Positions 27,197 to 38,012 are shown, counted from the stretch's first letter. The stretch: 42,806 bases of DNA from Flavobacteriales bacterium (GCA_014381465.1 JACNLP010000047.1:1-42806), one strand, 5' to 3'. Program-made: numbers and translations. Notes: generated by a model from the sequence alone, not told the origin.

Positions 27197-29460
27197 GCGT
27201 TTTGCTTTCTTATTAAGTTCAGTGCAGATCCTGCTTTAAACCAATCGATTTGAGCTTCATTATAAGTATGGTTAAGCGTAATGTTGTCAGTAGTTCCGTC
27301 AGCATGAGCCACTTCTAAAGTTAATTGTTTTCCTTCAGTAAATGCATTTAAATCTGTAAAGTTGAAAGTGTCATCTTCTTTTATTACATCATAGTCGGAT
27401 TCGTTAGCAAAAGTAAGCCCTAGCATACCTTGCTTTTTTAGGTTTGTTTCGTGAATACGAGCAAATGATTTTACAATAACTGCCATTACTCCAAGGTGTC
27501 TTGGTTCCATAGCAGCATGTTCTCTTGATGAACCTTCTCCATAATTATGATCTCCAACTACAATAGTTGTGATTCCTGCAGCTTTGTATCCTCTTGCTAC
27601 ATTTGGCACTTCATCTGTTTTTCCATCTAACTGACTTACTACAGCATTTGTCTTCCCTCCAAAAGCATTTACAGCACCAATCAAGCAATTGTTAGAAATG
27701 TTATCTAAATGACCTCTGTATCTTAGCCATGGTCCTGCCATAGAGATATGGTCGGTAGTACATTTTCCTTCTGCTTTTATCAATAGTTTTGCTCCAGTAA
27801 TATTTTCTCCATTCCAAGGATTGAAAGGAGTCAATAATTGTAATCTGTTAGAATCAGGGCTTACAACAACTTCAATTCCACTACCATCTTCTGCTGGGGC
27901 TTGGTAGCCATTATCTTCTACTGCAAAACCATTTGGAGGAAGTTCATGTCCTGTTGGTTCTGCTAATTTAACTTTTTCACCATTTTCATTTGTAAGCGTG
28001 TCAGTTACAGGGTTAAAATCTAATCTTCCTGAAATTGCAATAGCAGCAACCATTTCTGGTGAGCCAACAAATGCATGAGTATTTGGATTTCCATCAGCAC
28101 GCTTTGCAAAGTTTCTGTTGAAGGAATGAACAATAGAATTTTTTTCTTGTTTCTCTGCTCCTTCTCTGTCCCATTGTCCGATACATGGGCCGCACGCATT
28201 TGTAAATATCTTTGTTGATTCAAATTTATTAAAAGTAGCTATCAATCCATCTCTTTCTGCTGTGTATCTAACTTGCTCTGAACCTGGATTAATTCCTAAA
28301 GTTGCTTTTGGTTTTATTCCTTTATTTACCGCATCTTCAACAATAGAAGCTGCTCTTGTTAAATCTTCATATGATGAGTTGGTACAGGATCCGATTAATG
28401 CCCATTCAATATCTAAAGGCCAGTCATTTTTAGTTGCTTTTGCATTCATTTCTGATACAGGAGTAGCTAAATCTGGAGTAAATGGTCCGTTTAAATGTGG
28501 TGTTAAATCATCAAGATTAATTTCAATTACTTGATCAAAATATTGTTCTGGATTTGCATAAACTTCAGCATCTCCTGTTAAGTGTTCTTTTATTTCATTT
28601 GCTGCATCAGCTACATCATCTCTATCGGTTGCTCTTAAGTATCTTTCAATACTTTCGTCATAACCAAATGTTGAGGTTGTTGCTCCAATTTCAGCACCCA
28701 TATTACAAATAGTTCCTTTCCCTGTTGCCGATAATGAAATTGCTCCCTCTCCAAAATATTCAACAATTGCTCCTGTACCACCTTTAGCAGATACAATTCC
28801 AGCAACTTTTAATATTACATCTTTTGGTGCAGTCCATCCGTTAAGATTTCCTGTAAGTTTTACTCCAATTAATTTTGGGAATTTTAGTTCCCAAGGCATT
28901 CCAGCCATTACATCAACAGCATCAGCACCACCAACACCAATTGCTACCATTCCTAATCCACCAGCATTTACTGTGTGAGAATCTGTTCCAATCATCATTC
29001 CTCCAGGGAAAGCATAATTCTCTAAAACTACTTGATGAATAATTCCTGCTCCTGGTTTCCAGAATCCAATTCCGTATTTATTACAAACAGAGCTTAAGAA
29101 GTTAAAGACTTCATTGTTCTGGTTTATTCCTTCTTGTAAATCTTTACTTGCTCCTAATTTAGCTTGAATTAAATGATCGGCATGTGCTGTAGATGGTACG
29201 GCAACTTTATCTTTTCCTGCTTGCATGAACTGTAAAAGTGCCATTTGTGCAGTTGCATCTTGCATTGCTACTCTGTCAGGTGCAAAATCAACATAATCTT
29301 CTCCTCTTGTAAATGCTTTTGTTGTATCTCCATCCCAAAGGTGAGTGTAAAGTATTTTTTCTGCTAGAGTTAGAGGTTTTCCAGTTGCTTTTCTTGCTGC
29401 TTCAACTGCTTTAGGGTACTTTTTGTACACCTTTTTTATCATGTTAATATCAAATGCCAT
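27193..29460 (-). CDS. Aconitate hydratase (mitochondrial-type)
   Basis: 755 aa; [60 protein letters not shown] and [24 protein letters not shown]. Confidence 0.96.
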   Translation of the reverse strand: MAFDINMIKKVYKKYPKAVEAARKATGKPLTLAEKILYTHLWDGDTTKAFTRGEDYVDFAPDRVAMQDATAQMALLQFMQAGKDKVAVPSTAHADHLIQAKLGASKDLQEGINQNNEVFNFLSSVCNKYGIGFWKPGAGIIHQVVLENYAFPGGMMIGTDSHTVNAGGLGMVAIGVGGADAVDVMAGMPWELKFPKLIGVKLTGNLNGWTAPKDVILKVAGIVSAKGGTGAIVEYFGEGAISLSATGKGTICNMGAEIGATTSTFGYDESIERYLRATDRDDVADAANEIKEHLTGDAEVYANPEQYFDQVIEINLDDLTPHLNGPFTPDLATPVSEMNAKATKNDWPLDIEWALIGSCTNSSYEDLTRAASIVEDAVNKGIKPKATLGINPGSEQVRYTAERDGLIATFNKFESTKIFTNACGPCIGQWDREGAEKQEKNSIVHSFNRNFAKRADGNPNTHAFVGSPEMVAAIAISGRLDFNPVTDTLTNENGEKVKLAEPTGHELPPNGFAVEDNGYQAPAEDGSGIEVVVSPDSNRLQLLTPFNPWNGENITGAKLLIKAEGKCTTDHISMAGPWLRYRGHLDNISNNCLIGAVNAFGGKTNAVVSQLDGKTDEVPNVARGYKAAGITTIVVGDHNYGEGSSREHAAMEPRHLGVMAVIVKSFARIHETNLKKQGMLGLTFANESDYDVIKEDDTFNFTDLNAFTEGKQLTLEVAHADGTTDNITLNHTYNEAQIDWFKAGSALNLIRKQNA

Positions 29461-29608
29461 AATCTTGCTTTAATTATTTGCAAATTTAATAAAAAGTGAT
29501 GATTATTAATATTAATTTGGTGAGGATGTAATTTTTCCTTTTTTCAGACAGTGCTAAAAGTACATTTTTTAAATTAGTTTGTTGTGCACGCATAATAAAA
29601 AGTAAATT

Positions 29609-29626
29609 TACTATGCACGCATAGTA
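29609..29626. promoter_or_regulatory. 18-bp near-perfect palindrome (TACTATGC-AC-GCATAGTA), candidate MarR operator, with related degenerate copy about 29 bp upstream
   Basis: 8-bp perfect arms around AC spacer; shared core TGCACGCATA recurs at 29585-29594 and 29614-29623, just upstream of the marR gene. Confidence 0.65.
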
Positions 29627-29657
29627 TTTTTTAGTATTTTAGCACAAAATTAGAATT

Positions 29658-30086
29658 ATGGAACAAGAAGATACTATAGACTATAACATAAGAAAAACTT
29701 GGTACAATATTACCAAAATGTACAATCGTACTGCCACCGAATATATGGCAAGTATGGCCTTAGGGATGATTATTTTGAATATCGATATATCTGAAGGAAC
29801 ACCCTCTACACAACTAGGGCCAAATATGGGAATGGAAGCAACTTCCCTATCTCGTTCGCTTAACAAATTGGAGGATGCAGGTGTAATTGAACGAAAACCT
29901 GACCCAAATGATAAGCGAAAATCAGTAATTCACCTTACACCTTTAGGTATGGATTGGCGTGAAGTTGCCAAAGGAGTAGTTATAGAATTTAATGAAAAAA
30001 TACAATCGCATTTTGAAAAAGAAGAAATGGAAACCTTCTTTGCAATACTAAAAAAGATAAATAAAATTATAGATGAAAATAAATAG
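29658..30086 (+). CDS. MarR family transcriptional regulator
   Basis: 142 aa; GPNMGMEATSLSRSLNKLEDAGVIERKPDPNDKRKSVIHLTPLG winged-helix motif. Confidence 0.95.
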   Translation: MEQEDTIDYNIRKTWYNITKMYNRTATEYMASMALGMIILNIDISEGTPSTQLGPNMGMEATSLSRSLNKLEDAGVIERKPDPNDKRKSVIHLTPLGMDWREVAKGVVIEFNEKIQSHFEKEEMETFFAILKKINKIIDENK

Positions 30087-32463
30087 ACACATTAACAAAG
30101 TAGCAGTAGTTGGTTCCGGAATTATGGGATCGCGTATTGCTTGCCATTTCGCAAATATTGGAGTGGAAGTTTTACTCTTGGATATTGTTCCTTTTGACTT
30201 AACACAGGAGCAAAAACAAGACAAAAAAATAAGAAACTCTATTGTAAATGATGCACTAAAAAGCACTTTAAAAAGCAAACCATCTCCTATTTATAGCAAG
30301 GAGTTTGTAAGCAGAATTACAACTGGAAACTTGGATGATGATTTGCATAAAATTGCAGATGCAGATTGGGTTATTGAAGTAGTTGTGGAACGACTTGACA
30401 TTAAAAAACAGGTTTTTGAAAAGATAGAAAAATTCAGAACTGATGGCACTTTAATTTCTTCTAACACTTCAGGAATCCCGATTGAAAGTATGATTGACGG
30501 AAGATCAGAAGATTTCCAAAAACACTTTTGCGGAACACATTTTTTCAATCCTCCAAGATATTTAAAATTATTGGAAATTATTCCAACCACTAAAACTTCT
30601 TCTGACATCATTGATTTCTTAATGCATTATGGAGATAAGTTTTTAGGAAAAGACATGGTACTTTGTAAAGACACTCCTGCATTTATTGCCAACAGAATTG
30701 GAGTAGCAAACATTATGTCCCTTTTCCATTTAGTAAAAGAATTAGACTTAACGGTTGAGGAAGTAGATTCATTGAGCGGACCTATTATTGGTCGTCCAAA
30801 ATCGGCAACTTTCCGTACTTGCGATTTAGTAGGATTAGATACTTTAATTCATGTTGCAAATGGAGTGTATGAAAATTGCCCTAATGATGAAAACAGAAGT
30901 AATTTTGAATTACCAGAGTTCATCACAAAAATGAGTGAAAACAAATGGTTAGGAGATAAAACTAAGCAAGGTTTTTACAAGAAATCAAAAGACGCAAATG
31001 GAAAAAGAATAATTGAGGCACTAAACCTCAACACTATGGAATACGCTCCAAAACAAAGAGCTAAATTTGCAACCATTGCAGCAGCAAAACAAGAGGATGA
31101 CCTTTTAAAAAGATTAAAAATATTAGTAAAAGGAAAAGATAAGGCAGGAGAATTTTACCGTAAATCATTCTATAGTGCATTTGCTTATGTATCGCACAGA
31201 ATACCAGAAATAACAGATGACCTTTACAAAATTGATAGAGCATTATGTGCTGGTTTTGGTTGGGAAATTGGTCCGTTCCAAATGTGGGATGCTTTAGATG
31301 TTGAAAAGACACTATCTAAAATGGAAGAATCAGGATACAAAGCAGCTCCTTGGGTTTACGATATGGTAAAATCAGGAACTACTTCTTTCTACACAACAGA
31401 AAATGGGACTTTAAATTACTACAATATTCCATCAAAAGCACAAGAAAAAGTTGCTGGTATGGAGAACTTTATTGTGTTAGACCACATCCGTGAAAACAAT
31501 ACAATTTGGAGTAATTCTGGGTGTAACCTTACGGATATTGGTGATGGAATTGTAAACTTGGAATGGAGAACGAAAATGAACTCTATAGGAGGGGAAGTTT
31601 TAGAAGGAATCCAAAAATCTATTGAAATTGCAGAAAAAAATCACAAAGGATTAGTTATCGCCAACCAAGGAACTAACTTTTCAGTTGGAGCAAATATTGC
31701 TATGATATTCATGATGGCAATTGAACAAGAATATGAAGAAATTGATTTTGCAGTTCGTGCTTTCCAAAACACAACCGGAAGAATCAGAAACTCATCTATT
31801 CCTGTAGTAGTTGCAACACACGGAATGACTTTAGGTGGTGGTTGTGAAATAGCTTTACATGCCGACCATGTACAAGCATCAGCAGAAACTTATATCGGTT
31901 TAGTGGAAATGGGAGTTGGTGTTATCCCAGGTGGTGGTGGAACTAAAGAAATGGCAAAAAGAGCATCTGATGCATATTTTTCTGGAGACATACAACTACC
32001 AACACTAAAAGAAAGGTACTTAAATATAGGAATGGCAAAAGTTGCTACCTCAGCACAAGAAGCAATTGAATTAGATTTATTATTAAAAAATAGAGATAAA
32101 GTAACTGTTGGTTTCAACAACCTAATTACGGATGCAAAAGCTGCAGCACTTAACCTAGCAAACCAAGGGTATAGCCAACCAGTACCTGAAAAGATAAAAG
32201 TTTTAGGAAAAGATGGACTAGGAATGTTTATGGTTGGTGCACACAGTATGCATGCGGCAGGATATATTACAGAACACGAAAAACTAATGTCCGAAAAATT
32301 AGCCTATGCAATTTGTGGTGGAGATTTATCTGCACCAACTCTAGTTTCTGAGCAATATTTATTAGACTTAGAAAGAGAAGCATTCTTATCCCTTTGTGGA
32401 GAAAGAAAAACTTTAGAGAGAATTGAGCACATGTTAAAGAAAGGAAAACCATTGAGGAATTAG
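30073..32463 (+). CDS. fadN: 3-hydroxyacyl-CoA dehydrogenase/enoyl-CoA hydratase fusion, FadN-type domain order
   Basis: 796 aa; N-terminal Rossmann KVAVVGSGIMGSRIACHFANIG; C-terminal crotonase ANQGTNFSVGANIAM...GGGCEIALHADHVQASAETYIGLVEMGVGVIPGGGGTKEMAKR. Overlaps marR by 14 nt. Confidence 0.93.
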   Translation: MKINRHINKVAVVGSGIMGSRIACHFANIGVEVLLLDIVPFDLTQEQKQDKKIRNSIVNDALKSTLKSKPSPIYSKEFVSRITTGNLDDDLHKIADADWVIEVVVERLDIKKQVFEKIEKFRTDGTLISSNTSGIPIESMIDGRSEDFQKHFCGTHFFNPPRYLKLLEIIPTTKTSSDIIDFLMHYGDKFLGKDMVLCKDTPAFIANRIGVANIMSLFHLVKELDLTVEEVDSLSGPIIGRPKSATFRTCDLVGLDTLIHVANGVYENCPNDENRSNFELPEFITKMSENKWLGDKTKQGFYKKSKDANGKRIIEALNLNTMEYAPKQRAKFATIAAAKQEDDLLKRLKILVKGKDKAGEFYRKSFYSAFAYVSHRIPEITDDLYKIDRALCAGFGWEIGPFQMWDALDVEKTLSKMEESGYKAAPWVYDMVKSGTTSFYTTENGTLNYYNIPSKAQEKVAGMENFIVLDHIRENNTIWSNSGCNLTDIGDGIVNLEWRTKMNSIGGEVLEGIQKSIEIAEKNHKGLVIANQGTNFSVGANIAMIFMMAIEQEYEEIDFAVRAFQNTTGRIRNSSIPVVVATHGMTLGGGCEIALHADHVQASAETYIGLVEMGVGVIPGGGGTKEMAKRASDAYFSGDIQLPTLKERYLNIGMAKVATSAQEAIELDLLLKNRDKVTVGFNNLITDAKAAALNLANQGYSQPVPEKIKVLGKDGLGMFMVGAHSMHAAGYITEHEKLMSEKLAYAICGGDLSAPTLVSEQYLLDLEREAFLSLCGERKTLERIEHMLKKGKPLRN

Positions 32464-32504
32464 TAACTAGATTTGAGATATTAGACAATAGATAAAAAAT
32501 ATTT

Positions 32505-32532
32505 GTCATCCTGAATAAATTGAAGGATCTCG
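32505..32532. repeat. GTCATCCTGAA...AGGATCTCG interrupted inverted repeat, probable dispersed intergenic element
   Basis: GTCATCCTGAATAAATTGAAGGATCTCG with ATCCT/AGGAT and AAT/ATT pairing; lies in the 113-bp fadN-fadA gap. Confidence 0.6.
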
Positions 32533-32576
32533 TTTTTGAAATATTTTTTAAAATAGAATTGATAAAATAAAAAAAG

Positions 32577-33761
32577 ATGAAAATACAAGAAACATACATT
32601 ATTGCAGGATACCGATCAGCAGTAGGAAAATCAGGAAAAGGAGTTTTTAAATTTACTCGCCCTGATGATTTGGCTGCAGATGTAATTAAACATTTAGTAG
32701 CATCCATTCCTGAGTTAGATAAAGATAAAATTGATGATGTAATTTGCGGTAACGCAACTCCTGAAGCAGAGCAAGGATTGAATATTGGGCGTATGATTTC
32801 CTTAATGGGATTAGACACCATAAAAGTACCGGGAATGACCGTGAATAGATATTGTTCATCAGGATTAGAAACCATTGCCATTGCAAATGCAAAAATACAA
32901 AGTGGAATGGCTGATTGTATTATTGCAGGAGGTGTGGAGTGCATGTCCCCTATCCCATTTGGAGGCTGGAGAATTATACCAAATTATGATGTAGCAAAAA
33001 ATAATTCTGATTGGTATTGGAACATGGGACTTACTGCAGAAGCAGTAGCAAAAAAATGGAATATCAGCAGAAAAGACCAAGATGAATTTGCTTTCAACTC
33101 CCATCAAAAAGCATTAAATGCTATTGAAAAGGGATATTTTAAAAGTGGAATTGTTCCTATCACTATAAAGGAAACCTACTTAGATAAAAATGAGAAAAGA
33201 CAGGAAAGAGAATATGTTGTGGATACAGATGAAGGACCAAGAAAAGGAGGTTCTGCTGAAGGATTAGCAAGACTAAGACCAGTTTTTGCACAAGAAGGAA
33301 CAGTAACAGCTGCAAATGCATCACAAACTTCTGATGGAGCAGCCTTTGTAATTCTTATGTCAGAAAAAATGGTGAATGAACTAGGGGTAAAACCAATTGC
33401 AAAACTATTGAGTTATTCGGTAGCAGGTGTTGAACCAAAGCATATGGGAATTGGCCCAGTTGAAGCAATACCAATGGCACTTGAAAAGGCAGGATTAAAG
33501 TTAGAAGACATGGAGCAAATTGAATTGAATGAAGCTTTTGCATCACAATCCTTAGCAGTAATTCGTGAATTAGGATTGAACCAAGATATAGTAAATGTAA
33601 ATGGTGGTGCAATTGCCTTAGGACATCCACTAGGATGTACAGGAGGAAAACTAACCGTTCAACTAATCAATGAAATGAAAAGAAGAAATCAAAAATACGG
33701 AATGGTTACCATGTGTGTAGGTGCAGGACAAGGTGCAGCCGGAGTATTTGAAATTCTATAA
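32577..33761 (+). CDS. fadA: Acetyl-CoA C-acyltransferase (3-ketoacyl-CoA thiolase)
   Basis: 394 aa; GMTVNRYCSSGLETIAIA, IELNEAFASQSLAV, NVNGGAIALGHPLGCTG and TMCVGAGQGAAGVFE. Confidence 0.96.
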   Translation: MKIQETYIIAGYRSAVGKSGKGVFKFTRPDDLAADVIKHLVASIPELDKDKIDDVICGNATPEAEQGLNIGRMISLMGLDTIKVPGMTVNRYCSSGLETIAIANAKIQSGMADCIIAGGVECMSPIPFGGWRIIPNYDVAKNNSDWYWNMGLTAEAVAKKWNISRKDQDEFAFNSHQKALNAIEKGYFKSGIVPITIKETYLDKNEKRQEREYVVDTDEGPRKGGSAEGLARLRPVFAQEGTVTAANASQTSDGAAFVILMSEKMVNELGVKPIAKLLSYSVAGVEPKHMGIGPVEAIPMALEKAGLKLEDMEQIELNEAFASQSLAVIRELGLNQDIVNVNGGAIALGHPLGCTGGKLTVQLINEMKRRNQKYGMVTMCVGAGQGAAGVFEIL

Positions 33762-33799
33762 AAAACCTAAAACGAAATCAAAACCAAAAACCACAAAAA

Positions 33800-36220
33800 A
33801 TGAAAAACAAGTACATTGTAGATTTATCAGAAGTACAGCTAAGCGACCTTGAATTAGTAGGAGGAAAAAATGCCTCACTTGGGGAAATGATTCAAAACCT
33901 AGGAAAGCTAGGAGTTAACATACCGGGAGGATTTGCCCTTACAGTAGATGCCTATTGGGAGTTTATCAATCATAATAAATTGGATAAAAAAATAAGACGC
34001 CATATCAAAAAAATGAAAAAAGATGATTTGGTTTCTTTAAAGAAAACTGGGTTAGAAATTAGGCAATTAATTAGAAATGGTAAATGGCCGAGACAGGTAA
34101 AAGAAGAAATTAGAAATAGCTATACTTTACTCTCCCAACAATACGGTTCAGATATTACAGATGTAGCTGTTCGATCATCTGCAACAGCTGAAGACCTGCC
34201 AGATGCTTCTTTTGCCGGGCAACAAGAAACCTATTTAAATGTAAGAGGCCCTGAGCAAATCCTAACTTCTGTACGAAATTGTTTCGCATCTTTATTTACA
34301 GACAGAGCAATTTCGTACAGAGATAACTTTGGTTTTGATCATTTTGATGTTGGTTTATCTGTGTGTGTACAGAAAATGGTTCGTTCCGATTTGGCTTCTT
34401 CTGGAGTAGCTTTTTCATTAGATACCGAAAGTGGTTTTAAGGATGTGGTTTTAATTAATGGTTCGTACGGACTAGGGGAAAGTGTAGTACAAGGAACTGT
34501 TTCTCCAGATGAGTTTTTGATTTTTAAACCTACTTTAAAAAATGGTTTTGAGTCTATTATAGAAAAGAAAATGGGGAAGAAAGAGAACAAAATGATTTAT
34601 TCTACTGACCCAGGTCAATTGGTAAAAACCGTTCATGTTGGAAACACCCAACAAGATGAATTTTGTATTACAGATAAACAAGCTTTACAGTTAGCAAAAT
34701 GGGTTTGTATTATTGAGGATTATTACACCGAGTTAAAAGGACATTGGTGCCCAATGGATACTGAATGGGCAGTTGACGGACTTTCTGGAGATTTATTTAT
34801 CGTACAAGCTAGGCCAGAAACAATTCATTCCAGAAAAAAGGACAATGATTTAGTAGAATATAGAATTGATAACTCAGCAGGTGCAGCAGTTAGGTTAACA
34901 GGAATTGCAGTAGGAGATAAAATAGGACAAGGAAAAGTCCAAAAAATGTATTCCCTAGATGGTAGAGATGGTAGTTTTGATGGTTCTGACTTTAAGGAAG
35001 GAGATATATTAGTTACCGAAATGACAGATCCGGATTGGGAACCAATCATGAAAAAAGCTTCTGCAATTATCACTAATAAAGGAGGAAGAACTTGTCATGC
35101 AGCAATTGTTGCCAGAGAGATGGGAGTGCCTGCAATTGTAGGAACTGAAAACGGAACGGAAGTCCTTTTTAACGGAGAAGAATTTACGGTAAGTTGTGCA
35201 GAAGGTGATGTCGGAAAAGTGTATGAAGGGATCGTACCTTTCAAATTGAAGAAGACAAAATTGGACAATTTGCCAACTACAAAAACTCCAATTATGTTGA
35301 ATGTAGCTTCTCCTGATTTAGCCTTTAAATTTGCACAAATACCAAATGCAGGAGTAGGACTTGCTAGAGAGGAATTTATCATCAACAACTACATTCAAGC
35401 ACATCCTTTAGCGCTTTTAAAACATAAAGAATTAGAAGATGAAGAATTATCAGAAAAGATAAGAGTACTAACAAGAGGATTTAAAGATGAAGAAACTTTT
35501 TTCATCAAACGACTATCTTATGGAGTAGCAAAAATTGCATCTGCATTTTATCCAAAACAAGCCATTGTACGACTATCCGATTTTAAATCAAACGAATATT
35601 ACAACTTATTAGGAGGAAGTTACTTTGAGCCAACTGAAGAAAATCCTATGATTGGATGGAGAGGTGCTTCTCGTTATTATTCTAAGCAATACAAATACGC
35701 TTTTGGGATGGAATGTAAAGCCATCAAAAGGGTAAGAGAAAAAATGGGATTAGACAATGTTACCATTATGATTCCTTTCTGCCGTACAGTAGAGGAATTA
35801 GAAAAGGTGTACAAAGTGATGAAAAAATACGGATTAGAAAGAGGGAAAGATGGACTGCAAGTTTATCTTATGGCAGAGTTGCCATCCAATATTTTAATGG
35901 CAGAAGAATTTGCCGAACATATTGATGGTTTCTCAATTGGATCAAACGATTTAACCCAATTAACTTTAGGGTTGGATAGAGATTCATCCTTAGTTGCTCA
36001 TATTTATGATGAGAGAAATCCTGCAGTAAAACGCTCAATTTCTAATCTTATAAAAGTAGCAAAACAAACAAAAACAAAAGTTGGGATTTGTGGTCAAGGT
36101 CCATCAGACTACCCAGATTTCGCACAATTTTTAGTAGAAGAAGGAATAGATACCATTTCGGTAACTCCTGATTCTATGTTAAAAACAATAAAAGCAATAG
36201 CAAAAATAGAAAACAAATAA
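33800..36220 (+). CDS. ppsA: Phosphoenolpyruvate synthase (pyruvate, water dikinase)
   Basis: 806 aa; LVGGKNASLGEMI, VRSSATAEDLPDASFAGQQETYLN, phospho-His loop GGRTCHAAIVAREMGVPAIVG and GSNDLTQLTLGLDRDS. Confidence 0.95.
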   Translation: MKNKYIVDLSEVQLSDLELVGGKNASLGEMIQNLGKLGVNIPGGFALTVDAYWEFINHNKLDKKIRRHIKKMKKDDLVSLKKTGLEIRQLIRNGKWPRQVKEEIRNSYTLLSQQYGSDITDVAVRSSATAEDLPDASFAGQQETYLNVRGPEQILTSVRNCFASLFTDRAISYRDNFGFDHFDVGLSVCVQKMVRSDLASSGVAFSLDTESGFKDVVLINGSYGLGESVVQGTVSPDEFLIFKPTLKNGFESIIEKKMGKKENKMIYSTDPGQLVKTVHVGNTQQDEFCITDKQALQLAKWVCIIEDYYTELKGHWCPMDTEWAVDGLSGDLFIVQARPETIHSRKKDNDLVEYRIDNSAGAAVRLTGIAVGDKIGQGKVQKMYSLDGRDGSFDGSDFKEGDILVTEMTDPDWEPIMKKASAIITNKGGRTCHAAIVAREMGVPAIVGTENGTEVLFNGEEFTVSCAEGDVGKVYEGIVPFKLKKTKLDNLPTTKTPIMLNVASPDLAFKFAQIPNAGVGLAREEFIINNYIQAHPLALLKHKELEDEELSEKIRVLTRGFKDEETFFIKRLSYGVAKIASAFYPKQAIVRLSDFKSNEYYNLLGGSYFEPTEENPMIGWRGASRYYSKQYKYAFGMECKAIKRVREKMGLDNVTIMIPFCRTVEELEKVYKVMKKYGLERGKDGLQVYLMAELPSNILMAEEFAEHIDGFSIGSNDLTQLTLGLDRDSSLVAHIYDERNPAVKRSISNLIKVAKQTKTKVGICGQGPSDYPDFAQFLVEEGIDTISVTPDSMLKTIKAIAKIENK

Positions 36221-36224
36221 AATT

Positions 36225-38000
36225 ATGATAAAAGGAGGAGAATTTTTAATAAAAGACCAAGAGGCAAAAGACATATTTATTCCAGAAGAGTTTGGAGAAG
36301 ACCAGTTAATGATGGCATCTGCAACTAAAGAATTTGTAGAAAAAGAATTGGATCCGCACAGGGAGAGATTTGAAAAGAAAGACTACAAACTAACGGAGGA
36401 CTGCATGAAAAAAGCAGGAGAACTAGGATTATTGGGAATTAGCGTACCAGCAGAATACGGAGGAATGGGAATGCCATTCAACACTTCAGTGCTTATTTGT
36501 GATAGAATTTCAGGAGCAAACGGTTCCTTTTCTACAGCATTTGGCGCCCATACCGGAATTGGAACTTTACCAATTTTATTATATGGTGATGACACGCAAA
36601 GAAAAAAATACTTACCAAAATTAGCTTCAGGTGAGTGGATGGGATGTTATTGCTTAACTGAACCTGGAGCAGGTTCGGACGCAAATTCAGGAAAAACAAA
36701 AGCGGTACTTACTGAAGATGGTAAACACTACCTTATCACAGGACAAAAAATGTGGATTTCAAATGCAGGTTTTGCGGATGTATTTATTGTTTTTGCAAGA
36801 ATTGAAGACGACAAAAACATTACTGGTTTCATCTTGGAAAAAGGAATGGAAGGCATCACTTTAGGGGAAGAAGAACATAAACTAGGATTGAACTCCTCTT
36901 CTACTCGCCAAGTATTTTTCACGCAAGTAAAAGTCCCAGTTGAAAGTTTATTAGGAGGTAGAGGAAACGGATTTAAAATTGCTATGAACGCACTTAATGT
37001 AGGTAGAATTAAACTTTCTGCAGCAGTATTAGATGCTTGTAGAAGAGTAATAGGACTATCCACTAATTATGCAAATGAGCGTATACAATTTGGTATTCCA
37101 ATTGCAAAATTTGGAGCTATAAAACATAAGTTGGCAGATATGGCCGTAAGAACTTACGCTATTGAATCCGCAACTTACCGATCAGGAAATGATATTGAGA
37201 AAAATATTTTAAGATTAGAAGCTGAGGGGGTGGATCATCAAGAGGCACACTTAAAAGGGATTGAGGAATACGCAATTGAATGTTCTATCGTAAAAGTATT
37301 AGGATCAGAAACTATACAATTCTGTTCTGATGAAGGAATCCAAATTTATGGAGGAATGGGCTATTCGGCAGACACACCAATGGAAGCTGCATATCGTGAT
37401 GCAAGAATTGCTCGTATCTATGAAGGAACAAACGAAATCAATAGAATGTTATTGGTGGGAATGATATTGAAAAAAGCAATGAAAGGGCAGTTAGACATTA
37501 TGGGACCAGCCATGAAAGTTGCAGAAGATTTAATGAGCATTCCGTCCTTTGACAAGCCAGATGATAGCATACTTTTTGCAGTAGAAAAAGAACAGCTTAA
37601 AAAATTGAAAAAAGCAATATTGATGTGTGCAGGAAAAGCAGCACAACATTATGCTATGACTATTGAAAGAGAACAAGAAGTATTAATGAACTTAGCCGAT
37701 ATGGTTATTGAAGTGTACACAGCAGAATCTGCAATTTTGAGAGCTGAGAAATTGGCTAGTAAAGATGGAGAAGAAGCGACACAACACAAAATAAATATGA
37801 GTAAATTATTCTTGTATTCTTCTATTAAAAACTGTCAAAAATCGGGAGAAGAAGTGATTTTATCTTTTGCAGAAGGGGACCAGCAAAGAATGCTTTTGAT
37901 GGGATTAAAACGATTTACAAAAGGATATACAATTAACCCTAAACAGATGAGAAGAAATATAGCCGATAAACTTATTGAAGAAAGTAAGTATTGTTTTTAG
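36225..38000 (+). CDS. fadE: Acyl-CoA dehydrogenase family protein (FadE-like, long form)
   Basis: 591 aa; CYCLTEPGAGSDANSGKTKA, QKMWISNAGFADVFIVFARI, YGGMGYSADTPMEAAYRDARIARIYEGTNEINRML. Confidence 0.95.
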   Translation: MIKGGEFLIKDQEAKDIFIPEEFGEDQLMMASATKEFVEKELDPHRERFEKKDYKLTEDCMKKAGELGLLGISVPAEYGGMGMPFNTSVLICDRISGANGSFSTAFGAHTGIGTLPILLYGDDTQRKKYLPKLASGEWMGCYCLTEPGAGSDANSGKTKAVLTEDGKHYLITGQKMWISNAGFADVFIVFARIEDDKNITGFILEKGMEGITLGEEEHKLGLNSSSTRQVFFTQVKVPVESLLGGRGNGFKIAMNALNVGRIKLSAAVLDACRRVIGLSTNYANERIQFGIPIAKFGAIKHKLADMAVRTYAIESATYRSGNDIEKNILRLEAEGVDHQEAHLKGIEEYAIECSIVKVLGSETIQFCSDEGIQIYGGMGYSADTPMEAAYRDARIARIYEGTNEINRMLLVGMILKKAMKGQLDIMGPAMKVAEDLMSIPSFDKPDDSILFAVEKEQLKKLKKAILMCAGKAAQHYAMTIEREQEVLMNLADMVIEVYTAESAILRAEKLASKDGEEATQHKINMSKLFLYSSIKNCQKSGEEVILSFAEGDQQRMLLMGLKRFTKGYTINPKQMRRNIADKLIEESKYCF

Positions 38001-38012
38001 TATCTTTACGCA

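Noticed and set aside
32267-32944. 225-aa minus-strand ORF opposite fadN/fadA
   Set aside because: Antisense to two clear CDSs and across their gap, with no recognisable motifs. Explained as a shadow ORF.
33800-36220. Considered rifampicin phosphotransferase or pyruvate phosphate dikinase instead of PEP synthase
   Set aside because: N-terminal ATP-grasp, phospho-His TCHAAI and C-terminal PEP-utilising barrel NDLTQLTLGLDRDS match PpsA in order and length.
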